DNA from: Gigantopelta aegis
Taxonomy: Eukaryota > Mollusca > Gastropoda > Neomphalida > Peltospiridae
DNA: 64,000 nucleotides
Direction of reading: 5' to 3'
NCBI RefSeq assembly: GCF_016097555.1
Contig: NC_054706.1
Span: 24,557,878-24,621,877 of the forward strand
Part shown: piece after piece, positions 47,707-59,320 of the stretch
Position numbering within the stretch: the stretch's first letter is position 1
Layout: each line of letters begins with the position of its first letter
Program-made: the position numbers and the translations under genes
Notes under the pieces: model-generated
The model's input: the letters and a program-made list of their open reading frames with translations, nothing else
The model's database searches: none
Told to the model about the DNA's origin: nothing

Positions 47707-47844
47707 AGAACAGGGAACACAACAAAACAAACCAAAGATGATTTATTATTTTGATTTTGTAATGAGATTAATTAAAAATAAAAAAAGTTCGGCTTGGTAA
47801 GATGATCGGCTTGGAGATGATCCATTGCAGACGTTGTGTCACGA

Positions 47845-48320
47845 ACACCAGATGGTACAACAAAATGACAGAACTGTGGAAAGCTGACTGGACATTAATG
47901 ACAAGCACGAACATAAATTACCAGATGAGAGACGGGACAAAATTATCTAACGGTATCGTCACTACAATGAATATGCAATTTGATAGCCTCATTATGCATC
48001 GTTTAAAAAAATTCACCAGATTGTACAACATAAATAGCTGAGAACTGTGGAAAGCTGCCTGGACATCAATGACAAGCACGAACATAAATTACAGGATGAC
48101 AGACAGGACAATATTATCTAATGGTATGAATATGCAACTTGATAGCCTCATTATGCATTCTTTGAATAATTCACCAAATGGTACAAAGTAAATGACTAAG
48201 AACCGAGGAAAACTGTCTGAACGGTTAGTCACAAGCACGAACATAAATGACAGAATAAGAGACAGAACAAAATTACTTCACTTTAATGAGTATGCAATTT
48301 GATATCCTCACTATGTATCG
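47845..48320. repeat. Tandem repeat, three units of about 160-180 bp
   Basis: GACAAGCACGAACATAAAT occurs three times with slight changes. Shared neighbours include GGAAAGCTG-like sequence upstream and ATATGCAATTTGATAGCCTC downstream. Confidence 0.85.
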
Positions 48321-48589
48321 GGTGTGTTGTTTTTTGTTTTTTTTTTTGTTTTTTTTTGCCAACTTCGAATAATTAAAACACACATCGCCCAGGTGATGAA
48401 GCACGTACACCAGATGGTAAAAACGAAAATGATGGAAACCGCTATATATTGACTGAGCTTCGCCTTGTCTCTCACATTCTGCTTGAAGACCTTCCGCCAT
48501 GCTGATGTTCGTTTTCTTCTGCTGCCTCCTCCTCTCGTTTGGAAGTGTGAGCATGAAATATCACACAAGTATGTATTTTGTTTTAATGG

Positions 48590-48910
48590 TGTAAGTCTCT
48601 TAATACCGGCGTTGGTAGTCCTAGAGTGATTGCTTCACAATCTGTTAGTACATACTCTCAATACAATGAATTAGTGCATTTAATCTAAACAACGAACTAG
48701 GTTTGTAGTATGTACAATATTAATATGGTACTGAATGAGATATTTTATTTCAGCCGTGCGTTATATCGGGGAAATAGACATTAGTCCCTCATAAAATATT
48801 TTAAACCTTCAGATTTCTGTAACCGCCATGGCCCGATTGAAGAAGCAACCAATGTTTGCCATCCTCTCTTACTTTCAAAGTTAGATGTGCAAACGTCGAT
48901 ATTGAAAGAC
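48590..48910. repeat. Local direct repeat, left copy
   Basis: GGCGTTGGTAGTCCTAGAGT through CTTTCAAAGTTAGATGTGCA recurs at 49600-49840. A short third piece lies at about 49090-49230. MITEs sit between the copies. Confidence 0.75.
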
Positions 48911-48920
48911 AAGTATTAAA

Positions 48921-49090
48921 GAGACATTCCTGAGTTTGCTGATATTTTAAAGATGTTATCGACCAACAGATACTTTTTAATGATTGTAATTACATATCAT
49001 ATATATTTTTTTCTGCATAAAATGTTAGTGGCTATATATATTAATCGTGTTTCTGATCATTTTAATATCTGTACTAGGTTAAATTTCATT
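48921..49090. mobile_element. TTAA-flanked MITE, partial
   Basis: TTAA is followed by AGAGACATTCCTGAGTTTGC and the interior typical of the copy at 25836. The right terminus is lost. Confidence 0.65.
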
Positions 49091-49264
49091 TTATTTCCTA
49101 AAATATATTTCTTCTGCTGCCTCCTCTCGTTTGGAAGTATGAGCACTTGGCATCAACCGAGCATGTATTTTGTTTTAATTGTATATTGTTTTAGTACTGG
49201 CGTTGGTAGTCCTAGAGTGATTGCTTAAGTACGTATCGTGTTACTTATGTGGACACATATTTTG

Positions 49265-49604
49265 ATTTAAAGGGACAGACCCTAGTTTTTAAACACTACA
49301 GTATATTTTTCAGTATTACGTAGAGCCGTTTATGATCACTGAAATCAAACTTTACTTATATTTTATTGTTTAGATTATCTATTTTTGTATATTTTTGATA
49401 TATTTAAAAACGCACGTACGTCTGAGAAGTAGCGGTTATTGAATTGAGTTCTATTCTATTTTTTAAGGATAGTTCCCGGTTTAATACCAAAGACTCTTGG
49501 TTCACTCTGTTGTAAATTTATCCAACTGTGTTACAGGTTTGTAGATTAACTAAACTTAATATAAACAAAATTACGAGTTGAAATTAGGGTCTGCGTCTTT
49601 AATT
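49265..49604. mobile_element. Second TTAA MITE family
   Basis: TTAAAGGGACAGACCCTAG at the left is mirrored by TAGGGTCTGCGTCTTTAA at the right. The interior is non-coding and unlike the AGGGACATTCC family. Confidence 0.7.
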
Positions 49605-49840
49605 TTATAAGTCTGTTAATACTGGCGTTGGCAGTCCTAAAGTAGTTGCTTCACAATCCGTTGGTACATATTCTCAATACAATAAATTGGTGCATTTCAT
49701 CTAAACAATGAAACGTTTTGAAACATTCAGATTCCCGTAACTGTGATGGTCCAATTGAAGACACAACTACTATTTGTCATCTTCTCTTCCTTTCAAAGTT
49801 AGATGTACAAAATTATTTCGATCTTGTAAGAGACGTATTA
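49600..49840. repeat. Local direct repeat, right copy
   Basis: This matches 48590-48910 with substitutions and small indels. Confidence 0.75.
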
Positions 49841-50269
49841 AGGACTTTTATTAATTGGTGGGTGTGGTCTTCTTTTTGGGGGTGTGAGGTGGTGGGCGGT
49901 GGGTGGTGGAGTATTTCAAAACATACGTTAGCAGTAGCAGTGCCTCCACCTCCCCTAATGTACAGTTTGTACGTTTGTGAAAGTGTTATTAATTGCAAAT
50001 AATTGTTAAATAATTGAGACCGTGCGAGCTAGGATGTGACCTCCCCTATTGTAAATGTAATAATTCGCCTTTTCATTTTTGAAGTAAAACACCAGACAAG
50101 TGTTATGCCTGTGACTTGGTAATAGAGAGTTTAAGATGTCTCTACTGGAAACGTGTGAGATGCGCGCGTAGTGCGTACAGGTCGCGTGCATGTAGTTTAA
50201 GATTTTCACTTTTCTCAAAGGAAAGTATTCTTTTTAAAAATAGTTTCTTTATCCCAGTAATATTCCACA

Positions 50270-51530
50270 ATCTAAAATCGTATGGCAGTCACTTTATCAT
50301 GAACTTGGTAGTGTCAGGTTTATTGACTGTTCACAATTTCTCAATTCATTTCTGGAAACCTTAGTAGAAAACTTAAAAGCAGTGGGCAGCGATAAATTCA
50401 AATAGCTCCAACATGAATTTGACTATGACCAGCTTCAATTATTGTTGAGAAAAAGAGTGTATCCATATGACTTTATGGATGCTGAGGTTAAATGTATCTA
50501 TCCCACATCCCTCGGATGAGTTTTATAACATACTGACTGACAATCACATCTCCAACAGCGACTATGAATATTCCAAAACTCTGTGGATAACATATGAATT
50601 AACCACAATGGGAGAGTATCATTATCTGTATATTGAAACAGATGTTTTGCTTCTAGCCAATGTCTTTGAAAAGGTTCGAAGTATGTCTCTAGAATACTAT
50701 CATTTAGACCCATCAGATTATACGTTGCCAGGTTTGGATATGCTGAAGATAGGCAATGTAAACCTGGAACTCACCACTGACTTGGATATGCACTTGGTGA
50801 TAGTGAAAGGTCTGAGACGTGGGGTATCCATACTTTCGAAAAGAAGTTTCCTCAAGTCAATAATGCAAAACTGAAAGATTATAACTCTAACCAATAATCG
50901 GTATAGACATAGCATGTTCCATCTCTCCAAAAAATGACTCCCAATCGCGTAGTCGATGTGACAGTGACAACTTAAGAAATTTTGAGAATCCCTAACAAAT
51001 TGGACATTGGATATATTTTAAAAGTTGTTCGAAGTATGATGTAGAATTGGTCAACTAAAAGAAAACTAAAGAAGATCTGTGCTAAACCTATATTTGAGGC
51101 TTCCAAGATCTTTAATCCACACTTTGTGACAGTGCTGCTTAAAAAGGACTACCATCTATCTTAACCAGCCCGTACATGCAGGCTATTTTATTATGGACCC
51201 GTACAAAATTGTAGTGTGATTTCCATTATAATTTCATGAAGCTCGATATGGGGAGATGGCTCAGCTCTGTTTCACAGTCACAGACAGTTTACTATATGAC
51301 TGTTGAATGGAAGATATCTATCCTGATACGTTGAATCACATTCTCTTGTTTACCATCTCTACTCCAAAACCGATGCTGAGGTCCTTAGGAAGATGAAAGA
51401 TGAATTAGCTGTATCTGTTATGGGGGAGTTCATAGATCTTCATTCTAAAATGTACCGGCTCTTCCATAATGAGAGGGGGAATGAATGACGGATAAAGCTG
51501 TGTCCAAAATAGTTATAAAAACAAAAATCT
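50270..51530 (+). pseudogene. Protein-primed DNA polymerase B of a Polinton, decayed
   Basis: Readable blocks in order are RFIDCSQFLNSFLETL (shifted frame, about 50310), RKRVYPYDFMD, and an open frame at 50467-50874. That frame holds YLYIETDVLLLANVFEKVRS and PGLDMLKIGNVNLELTTDLD. A broken downstream part has KKTTIYLNQPVHAG-like sequence and FTVTDSLLY at about 51271-51297, the family's catalytic TDS motif. Intact relatives have about 1000 residues or more and replicate the element. Multiple stops make this inactive. Confidence 0.8.
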
Positions 51531-51544
51531 TGCAATCTATGGAA

Positions 51545-51990
51545 ACTTAGACATCAGATGAAACAGGTACAACGTCAAGAACATCAGCTCTATTATGTTT
51601 CAATGAACAAAGTCTGATGATAAGTGATATATCCTAGAAGAGGTGTCCCTACTTTGGCTCATGGGAATTACAAAATTCAGCTAAACTAAGTTTCCTTACT
51701 CACGGGATCACTTTATACCACGGTAAGCAGAACTTCGACAATACTTATGTATGGATATAATAATCGACCACATTATATGCAATCGATGTAGACAATATGT
51801 GTGTACGATTCATGTACATGTGCATGTATGCACACAGTGCATTATACAATTATTGACTTGAGCATCATAAATGTAAATATAATGTAAATAATTGTGCATG
51901 CATATAACATTACAATAATTTTATTGAAGTTAATTGCTTGTGGGTTATTTTGTGTTTGTGTTTGTTTTTGTTTGTTTTGTTGGGTTGTTG
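51545..51990. other. Unassigned interval before the GT tract
   Basis: No feature is supported here. Confidence 0.5.
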
Positions 51991-51993
51991 TTT

Positions 51994-51998
<5 letters not shown>

Positions 51999-52064
<66 letters not shown>
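51999..52064. repeat. (GT)n microsatellite
   Basis: About 66 bp of GT repeats inside the Polinton remnant. Confidence 0.97.
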
Positions 52065-52065
<1 letters not shown>

Positions 52066-52204
52066 GTATTATTTACTTGACCAACATAGAATATATAACA
52101 AACACGCAAACATTGTAATATTATATTTATTTTCTCTTGACAAATACCAATCACTAGATTCATTGAATGTTTTATTAGGAAGAGAATGGACAATACATTA
52201 AATT

Positions 52205-53050
52205 TATTCAATGTATGTATCATTGTCACTTTGCTGGCCTTGATCACTAACTATGCCATCAGCTTCGGTTAATCTATATCTGTCTTTCCCTATATGTTTC
52301 ATCACCACTTTGATGTTTGTGAAAAGAATGTCCCTGTCTGTATCAGGGCCCATTGTCTCGACTTATGGTTTTAACAAATGTGACTCAATGAATTAAGAAA
52401 CGAACTATAGTCTTTGCCTGGATGTTATCTTTGTGTTTTTTCAAAGTGAGCTTCCACATCTCTGACAGACCAGCGGATTCCCATTCTTTGTCGCGTGGTT
52501 TGGTATTTTTCACATCAGTATTGATGGGTACTTCGTCAGTCTGGTTTGTTTCACTGCCATTTTCGGAGCACCATTTTCTTATGTGGCGTTTGAGATCACG
52601 ATTTTTCTTAAAGGGACATTTCTGAGTTTGCTGCATTGTAAGATGTTTCCGACTAATAAAATATTTCTACGGTTAAACTTACATATTAAATATATTTTCT
52701 TGTTTAGAATATCAGTGTTTGTATATTCAATGTGTTTCTGGTCGTCTTAATATTTGTAAGAAGCCCAAACTGGATTTTGTCTTCAAATAATTTCGTACGT
52801 ATGAAAAAATAATATTTTAGGAAATAAAATGAAATTTAACCTAATACAAATATTAGAACGATCAGAAACATGTTTAATATACAGCCACTAATATTTTATG
52901 CAGAAAAATATATTTGATATGAAATTACAATCGTTAAAAAGGCTTTGTTAGTCAATAACATCTTTAAAATTGCAGCAAACTCAGGAATGTCCCTTTAAAC
53001 AAAAGACCACATTCGTCACAGAAAGGTATTTCTGGAGTATCTTCTCTCTC
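52205..53050 (-). pseudogene. Polinton zinc-finger gene split by a MITE
   Basis: Upstream of the MITE, on the minus strand, is PFCDECGLLF. Downstream is KCPFKKNRDLKRHIRKWCSE, so the C2H2-like finger is divided by the insertion at 52612-52994. The frame continues through an acidic stretch and a shifted end with MKHIGKDRYRLTEADGIVSD near 52240-52300. Confidence 0.65.
52612..52994. mobile_element. Complete TTAA-flanked MITE inside the zinc-finger gene
   Basis: TTAA at 52608-52611 and 52995-52998 flank AGGGACATTTCTGAGTTTGC and its inverted partner CAAACTCAGGAATGTCCCT. It is close to the copy at 25836-26219 along its whole length. Confidence 0.9.
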
Positions 53051-53169
53051 GGTATCACTGGCATCAAATTTGGAACCAAAGTTAGGCCATCACTTGCAAC
53101 GTTGTTCACGGATGGAGAGATATTGTTGAACTGAGGTGATTCCCAAGTTGGTAGTTCATTTATAGCTTG

Positions 53170-53640
53170 TCGAGAAGCCCTGTCATTAGTATTTAAAATT
53201 TATGCTTTAGTCTCTCATGTTCGGAGGTAGAAGCTCTTAAATCGATAGACAATTTTCTATAAGGTGTCTGAACAGCTGCCTCATAGACAGACATAAAACG
53301 ATCACTATTTTTGGGATAAATTCTCTTTTCAAATAAGTTCACTTGTGCATCCACAGTTGAATTAAATAAAGTAACATAATGAGATTGCAGAGCAATATCA
53401 CACGATTCCTTGATTTTGGAAACGTGTTTTGTTATAATAGAAAAAATTACTTGTAAACAGTTGAGATATACGTTTGTCGGTATTGGTCTTGGTCATATGA
53501 ATAATCCTGAATTAAAACATTATTGTTGCGTGCATCAACAAAGTTGTCCTGTAGGTTGTAGGGGATGCCTTTTACAAACTGAACTTGAGGCATGGTCTCA
53601 CGAATAGTGTCATAAGGTGACTGTCATTTATTATAATAGC
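53170..53640 (-). pseudogene. Polinton packaging-ATPase-like remnant
   Basis: On the minus strand QVQFVKGIPYNL is followed, in shifted frames, by SHYVTLFNSTVDAQVNLF, EKRIYPKNSDRFMSVYEAAV and LSIDLRASTSEHERLKHKF. The order and spacing fit the C-terminal half of A32-type packaging ATPases of Polintons. The Walker A part was not found. Confidence 0.6.
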
Positions 53641-53990
53641 TTATTATATTGTTAGGCGTTGGCTTGATGAGTCCCTTTTGAAGTATATTCTACATAAACA
53701 CAGTCTTCCAACAATCACTCGGCTCAGCGATAACAGCATTGGAAGGAATAGTAAAGTAAAGCTAAAGTCGTTAACTGCTGAATTTCTCCGAATGTCACTT
53801 GTGGTGGTGAAAAGGATGAATGACTAGTACGTCTATATCTAAGCATAGCATGTCTCCTCTAACATATTTTCTGACAATCTGGACACGATGTGAACCCTTT
53901 GGTGGTTGGCTATACACTGATTGCTGAAAACATTTGTTATTTATAGCTGCTGACGATCTGCTTCTGGTATTCACTTGTTAAACGTCTGGG
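53641..53990 (-). other. Small Polinton-type frame, uncertain
   Basis: The minus strand shows a short start MLRYRRTSHSSFSPPQVTFG near 53845. Basic N-termini of this kind occur in small Polinton proteins. The assignment is weak. Confidence 0.25.
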
Positions 53991-54560
53991 GATAGCCCAT
54001 GCACCTAACAATTACAGTGTACTTCTTTTTTGCCTCTTCTTTTTTTCCCAATTGAGCAGTTTGCTACCCTAGAAATGCCGTCATCTGTTTAGAAAACTTG
54101 CTGTAATTAATTTTCAAAGAAACTGTCACGAATGAGATCACCCGCATAACCTTCCCGGTTGGTAGAATCTACTCATCTGAAGGATATACCATCTCTATAG
54201 TAATGCCTCCTGATAAAATGAGAAATTCTGACTTTGTCTCCAACTTTAAATGTCTTTGTCTTTCAAATAGGATATGGCTTTTTGTTATTAAATTCACGAC
54301 CCTTGCAGTGTTGCAGTGCTGAAAATCTTATTCAGTGTTTTAATAACAAAGTTGGGTAATTTAATTGACATTGCCTTTACCCATAGCTATCTTCTGAATA
54401 CATTGATGGCTATCAACACGAATTTAACACCGTCATTGTCAGAAACGCAGCATGCGTTAAAAAACACTGGCAACAAGGCTGTTTCTTTTGAAATTGTAAC
54501 GTAACGATATTTGAAATAGGTACGTCTCTAATGAAGCTAACGACTCTTTCATAAGGTGCA
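53990..54560 (-). pseudogene. Polinton retroviral-type integrase, decayed
   Basis: The minus strand shows NDGVKFVLIAINVF followed by LWVKAMSIKLPNFVIKTLNK near 54390-54445, the start of the catalytic core. KTFKVGDKVRISHF is near 54220-54265, the C-terminal chromodomain-proximal region. Stops and shifts are frequent. Intact relatives integrate the element. Confidence 0.6.
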
Positions 54561-55180
54561 AACTAATGCCATTTTACCTTACTTTTTCACTATGTGATAC
54601 AGTTTATTTACTACCGAGAAAAGAAGCTGGATGTTTTGAATTAAAACAAATCTCTGACATATACTCTTTGCACCCTTCTCTCGGCCTGAATTTAGATTAA
54701 ATGAAATAAAAGTGAATTGTTGCAGTACTTGTCACGTCAAGTATTCCCACTTAGTTGCTTACAATAAATTTTGTTTACACAGTCAGGAATGCTGAACACT
54801 AGCAGTTCATATTGGCTGAGATACCGTTTCACAGATAATTTGTTTGCATTTGTCTCATCTTGAGACCATCGATGAGGAATGCAACAGTGAAAGATTGTTC
54901 GTAAACAGCTTTGTATGAACTGATTTTGGCTGCTACCACGGTTATAATAGTAAACAATAAATAATGGCGACCTTATTGGATCGTGTCAACTGCGGTTACG
55001 CATTATCTATTTATAGCGCGACGGAACACTCCCCGCGATTGCACAACACACGGGGCAATACCTACGCTAGGAGGTTACCTGATGCATTTAGCCAATCAGA
55101 ACGCCGTCCCTTCAGTAATTGAACTGTCAGTATTACTCCATCAATCAATTATAACGTTTTTTCTCTCTTTTTTTCTTGGC
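54561..55180. other. Unassigned interval
   Basis: No gene is supported. It could hold the Polinton's right end. Confidence 0.4.
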
Positions 55181-55237
55181 TTTTGTTTTCTTTATTTTTT
55201 CTTTGTTTTATTTTTATTTTTTGTTTTTGTTTTTCAG

Positions 55238-55347
55238 CGTGTAGTGAGGCATCGGGATTTTGTACGCCACCTCCCTGCCCATCGTATTTGTTTAGGGTAC
55301 CCGATACTAAGTGTGAACCCACAGTATGCTGTAGACATGGGATTTAA
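55238..55347 (+). other. Candidate cysteine-rich terminal exon
   Basis: A long pyrimidine tract (about 55180-55236) ends in TTTTTCAG. The next frame encodes CSEASGFCTPPPCPSYLFR and then KCEPTVCCRHG, with a stop at 55345-55347 and AATAAA at 55380-55385. Six cysteines in 35 residues, an acceptor site and a near poly-A signal together look like the last exon of a secreted Cys-rich protein. No upstream exon or family was identified. Confidence 0.35.
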
Positions 55348-55500
55348 GTTAGAAACCGAGAAGACCACTACGAGGTAAAAATAAAACGATCCAATTGATG
55401 GGTGTAGTGGCAGGCACACACCCTCCCAAATTCGAACTTATAAGTGCCTCGAATTTCGGAATCACGAATAATAATGATTTTAGTTAGTGTGTTAGTGTGT

Positions 55501-55535
55501 GCGGGGGGGGGGGGGGGGGGAATCAAACACGCACG

Positions 55536-55568
<33 letters not shown>
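55501..55568. repeat. Poly-G and (AC)n tracts
   Basis: A G run of about 18 bp, then CACGCACG-type and AC repeats to 55568. Confidence 0.95.
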
Positions 55569-55573
<5 letters not shown>

Positions 55574-55904
55574 CGCACGAACGCAGCGTGCGCGGAATGC
55601 AGTAAAAAGTCGAGTTCTGATCTGTTCTGATCTGTACTGTTATTTAACCGTGTTATAGGGACCGTGAAAAACGTCCAGTTTGAGATAATAGTGACTTACA
55701 GAGGGTCCAGTCTTGAGGGGTTTCAATGTATGTATGTATGTATGTAATAGTATATATGTATATAGCTACATGTATATATGCATAGAGGCTATTTCATGTT
55801 GTTTTTTCGAATACGATTATTATGTCAACGAGTGCAACGAAGCAATGAGTGAAAATATAGTTTTTCACACATCACGAGTTGACATAAAAATCGTTTTCGA
55901 AAAA

Positions 55905-56385
55905 AACCCACCATGCAATGGTCTACGGTGTATACTACCAATCAAATCCCATAGACGAAAATAGTAACATATGTGGCTAAAACTCCTACCTGCAGCGTAT
56001 CAATCGACATAAACGCCACGGATATAAATACTACCACCCCTCACACTTAAAGTGAATCGGAAAAAATTGGGGGTGAAGCTGCTCGTTTCTGAGATAACGG
56101 GTAGCGTCTATGACTACCCTAGTTCCGCACAAAATTCGAGTACTTTTTTGTACAGGTACCCCATACATGTTTCAAGCACAAGGCTACTTGACACATTGGT
56201 ACTAGATGAAATAAAATTGCATATTTTTTTTACCCAGATGAAACTATTATTTTTTACAACCAACATACTCACATTTATAACCAAGCACAGGACTTGTGGT
56301 GTTCACTTCTCTATCAAAAGTTGGGTGCACCTAGACCTTTGACCCAGCCGGAAGTTATTTGGTTTAGTACTACCTCTATTTATTA
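55905..56385. repeat. Partial copy D of the repeated block
   Basis: It matches 7200-7620 of copy A and 58300-58740 of copy B, from the GTATACTACCAA.TCAAATC motif to GGAAGTTATTTGGTTTAGTA. Confidence 0.85.
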
Positions 56386-57047
56386 TAGACATCTTTCCTA
56401 GTTTTGGACAATATCTTCCGCTGTTTTTGTGTTAATGTCTTTCGCTGATCCTGTCGAAAACAGGTAACGCCATGAAATATTTTGTCCGGTTGATTTTTTG
56501 TTGAAAAATTACTTAACCATGGTATTTTAAAAAGAAATACGAATACGAACATTTAATTAATAATTACCTAATAATACTGCTGTGCTAATGCACCTGACAA
56601 AAGATACCCCCCCCCCCCCCCCCCCCCAAAGAAAAACAAACAAAAAAAAAACCCCCCAAAAAAAAAACAAAAAAACCAAAAAAAAAAAAACAACAAAAAA
56701 CAACAACATAAATACAAAAACAAAAAATCGAACGTCAAATTTAAAAACGTATACGTCAATTTCATATCCATTTAGCTTCGTTTAGGTACAATTTTTCGTA
56801 AGTGCACTTTATCCTTTTTTTTCACAGTTGTTTAAAATAGCGGGTTTTTTCAAATACGACCAGATGCATTGGTAATCATCAAACTTAAACTCGTAACAAT
56901 TTACAAGGCAAGTAACTGTTTCGTTAATGTTCACAAAAACATAAATACGATTTCTATATTTTCATTGCAACTAAAATACAGTGAAAATATGAATTTCACT
57001 GAATATAATTTTTATGGTTTCTGTAGATCTATAATATTATATTTTAT

Positions 57048-57050
<3 letters not shown>
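56386..57050. other. Unassigned interval with C- and A-rich tracts
   Basis: A poly-C run (about 56608-56626) and a long A-rich tract to about 56715 are the only features. Confidence 0.6.
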
Positions 57051-57082
<32 letters not shown>

Positions 57083-57085
<3 letters not shown>

Positions 57086-57722
57086 TGAGTCAAATTATAA
57101 ACTTCACAACCGTTTTATCTTGGCCAATTTGCAAATATAACAGAAGAACGAGTTGAATAAGTTATATTTTAATTGTATTATATCCAAAGGAAGAATAGGA
57201 ATAAATATTGAGTTCAAAACCAGAAGCAATAAAAATGGTAATTCACAAGTGAGATCGTCTGATGGAATAGAAGGTTCACTAGCGCGTATGCCCTCCCTGT
57301 GTACCAACAATTGCAATGCGACGCCTTCTCATTGGCAGCCTAATACGTGTACGTCAAAATGGGTCCAACATATGGGCGCCGTACGTGGAGGCGAGTCGGC
57401 TAGTGACGTTTCCGAGTGCAGCCAAGCTGCACATCTATGAGGCGTGGCATCGGAACAGGTCGTAACAAATATCGTTTCAATGTGGTTTTTGGTTTTGTCT
57501 GTGAGTCAGTAAAGATAAAAAACATGTGTGCTATTATAGGCACGTGGAACACCACTTTCGCCTCAATGGCGCTGTGAACGTGCTATATATCGTATCACGT
57601 GATTGGCTTCAGATGGAGTGTTCACATTGTCATCACCATATTTATTCCTGAACACTACCTGCCTTCAACACTCGTTGACTTTATTCAAATTTAACATTGT
57701 GAATTTTTTATTTTGACTCAAT
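57083..57722. mobile_element. Deletion derivative of the Tc1/mariner element
   Basis: The same termini as 4685-6421 are present (ACTGAGTCAAATTATAAACT; TTTTGACTCAATGG). The interior from the C-terminal transposase end jumps at about 57348 to the N-terminal region. The DDE core is gone. The start-codon region MPRL is still readable on minus near 57450. Confidence 0.8.
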
Positions 57723-57794
57723 GGGGATTGTTGTTGGTGCCTTTTTTAATGTTGATGTTTTGTTTGGGTTTTTTACTTTTTGTTTTTCTTTCAG

Positions 57795-57899
57795 GTTGAA
57801 TATCCTGAGATCGATGTCTTCCTCTCTGAGACTGGAACATTTCTCTGCTCCTTTATAACTGAGAACTCTTTCATCCACTTCAATGTTCGCCATTTATAA
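57795..57899 (+). other. Candidate terminal exon in repeated block B
   Basis: The frame after TTTCTTTCAG keeps the same 34 codons and stop position as 6511-6615, with several substitutions and no indel. AATAAA follows at about 58004. It is non-functional or unknown. Confidence 0.3.
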
Positions 57900-59202
57900 T
57901 ATGTCTTGGCTCTTTCTTATCTGTAATCAGTCTGGAGTGTCCTACTCCTGAGTAAAGTATTCTTTCTATATCCGTGTTCGTAGTTCTAGGGTGTATGACA
58001 TCAAATAAAATCCCATGCAACGTCTCAATCAACATAATATATATGGCATGTATATAACAGCGACAAGATTACAGAAACTGAAATAAATAACAAAAATTAG
58101 GGTGGTGGGGGGGGGGGGGGTGGGTCAAGCTATTAATGTCCAAGATAAGAAGTGTCCTTGACAACCCCAGTATCGCATAACAATTAGCAAGCTTATCTTT
58201 ATTGTCGTTCTACATACATTTCAAGCATCATAATACTTGATACACAAACCCTGGCTTAAAATAGATTACAGAAATGTGTTGATCATATACAAGAACTCTA
58301 TATAGCACTATAGGGTGTATACTACCAAATCAAATCCCGTAGACGACAATAGTAACATATGTGACTAAAACTCCTACCTGCAGCGTATCAATCGAACTAA
58401 GCACCACGGATATAAATACTACCACTCCTCGCCCTTAAAGTGAATCAGAAAAATATGTGGGTCAAGCTGTTCATTTCAGAGATAACGGGTAGCGTCTACG
58501 GCTACCCTAGTTCCGCACAAAATTGGAGTATTTTACAGGTACCCCATACATGGTTCAAGCATAAGGCTACTTCACATAAACTTGCATACATTTTTTTCCC
58601 CAGATGAAACTATTTTTTTCACAACCAACACATTCACATTTGTCACCAATCACAGGACTTGTTGTGTTAACTTGTTTATAAAAAGTTCGGTGCACCTCGA
58701 ACTTTGACCCAGCTGGAAGTTATTTAGTTTAGCACTACCTATATAATGCTCTTTTACAAACACGTATAAGAGATGACCCGTTGTATATTAATATCGTATC
58801 CACCATATGTTGGATATCACTTTTGAGGCTTGTGATTGGCTCATACGAGGTCAGTCGACTTGATCACTATAAAACAGGACGACATAAATCAATTGTTCTG
58901 TGATATGTAAATTAACCGAAGTTTAACTGCCACGCGAGTCAACTAAATGGGTTTTAATTGTAAAAGACGATTAAATTGCATCAAAAGATGTTGTTTATAA
59001 CCCTGGGAAGTAACCACGGCCTACATTTCACCATGGGACATTCTATTTTCTATGTAACCTTTCTATGTAATTGAAAAACAGCCGTAGTATATTTTAATTC
59101 TCTGGTTGTATTTGCTAGATTTCTCTTAACTTTAATTACTGTATTATTATTCTAAAGTTAAAGGTTTGATTAAAGTCACAACTAGAGTACATATTCGTAT
59201 TA

Positions 59203-59320
59203 ATCATCGGCTATTGGATGTCAAACATTTGGTAATTATGGCATATGTAGTCTCAGAAAAGAAACTGGTACACTTGTTCATTAGTAGTCTGATTCTTCAC
59301 AGATAGGATAGCACATACCA
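59203..59320 (-). mobile_element. SINE 3' part, left of the LINE insertion
   Basis: This corresponds to 8118-8240 of copy A and stops at GCACATACCA, where the LINE begins. Confidence 0.85.

Larger units (their letters stand above)
50260..54560. mobile_element. Decayed Polinton/Maverick element
   Basis: Four Polinton-type gene remnants lie together. DNA polymerase B is on plus (50270-51530). Integrase (about 53990-54560), packaging-ATPase-like (53170-53640) and zinc-finger (52205-53050) remnants are on minus. Terminal inverted repeats were not found, so the ends are approximate. Confidence 0.7.

Noticed and set aside
51894..52247. Cys/Val-rich or Thr/His-rich proteins across the GT tract
   Set aside because: They are translations of the GT microsatellite in different frames.
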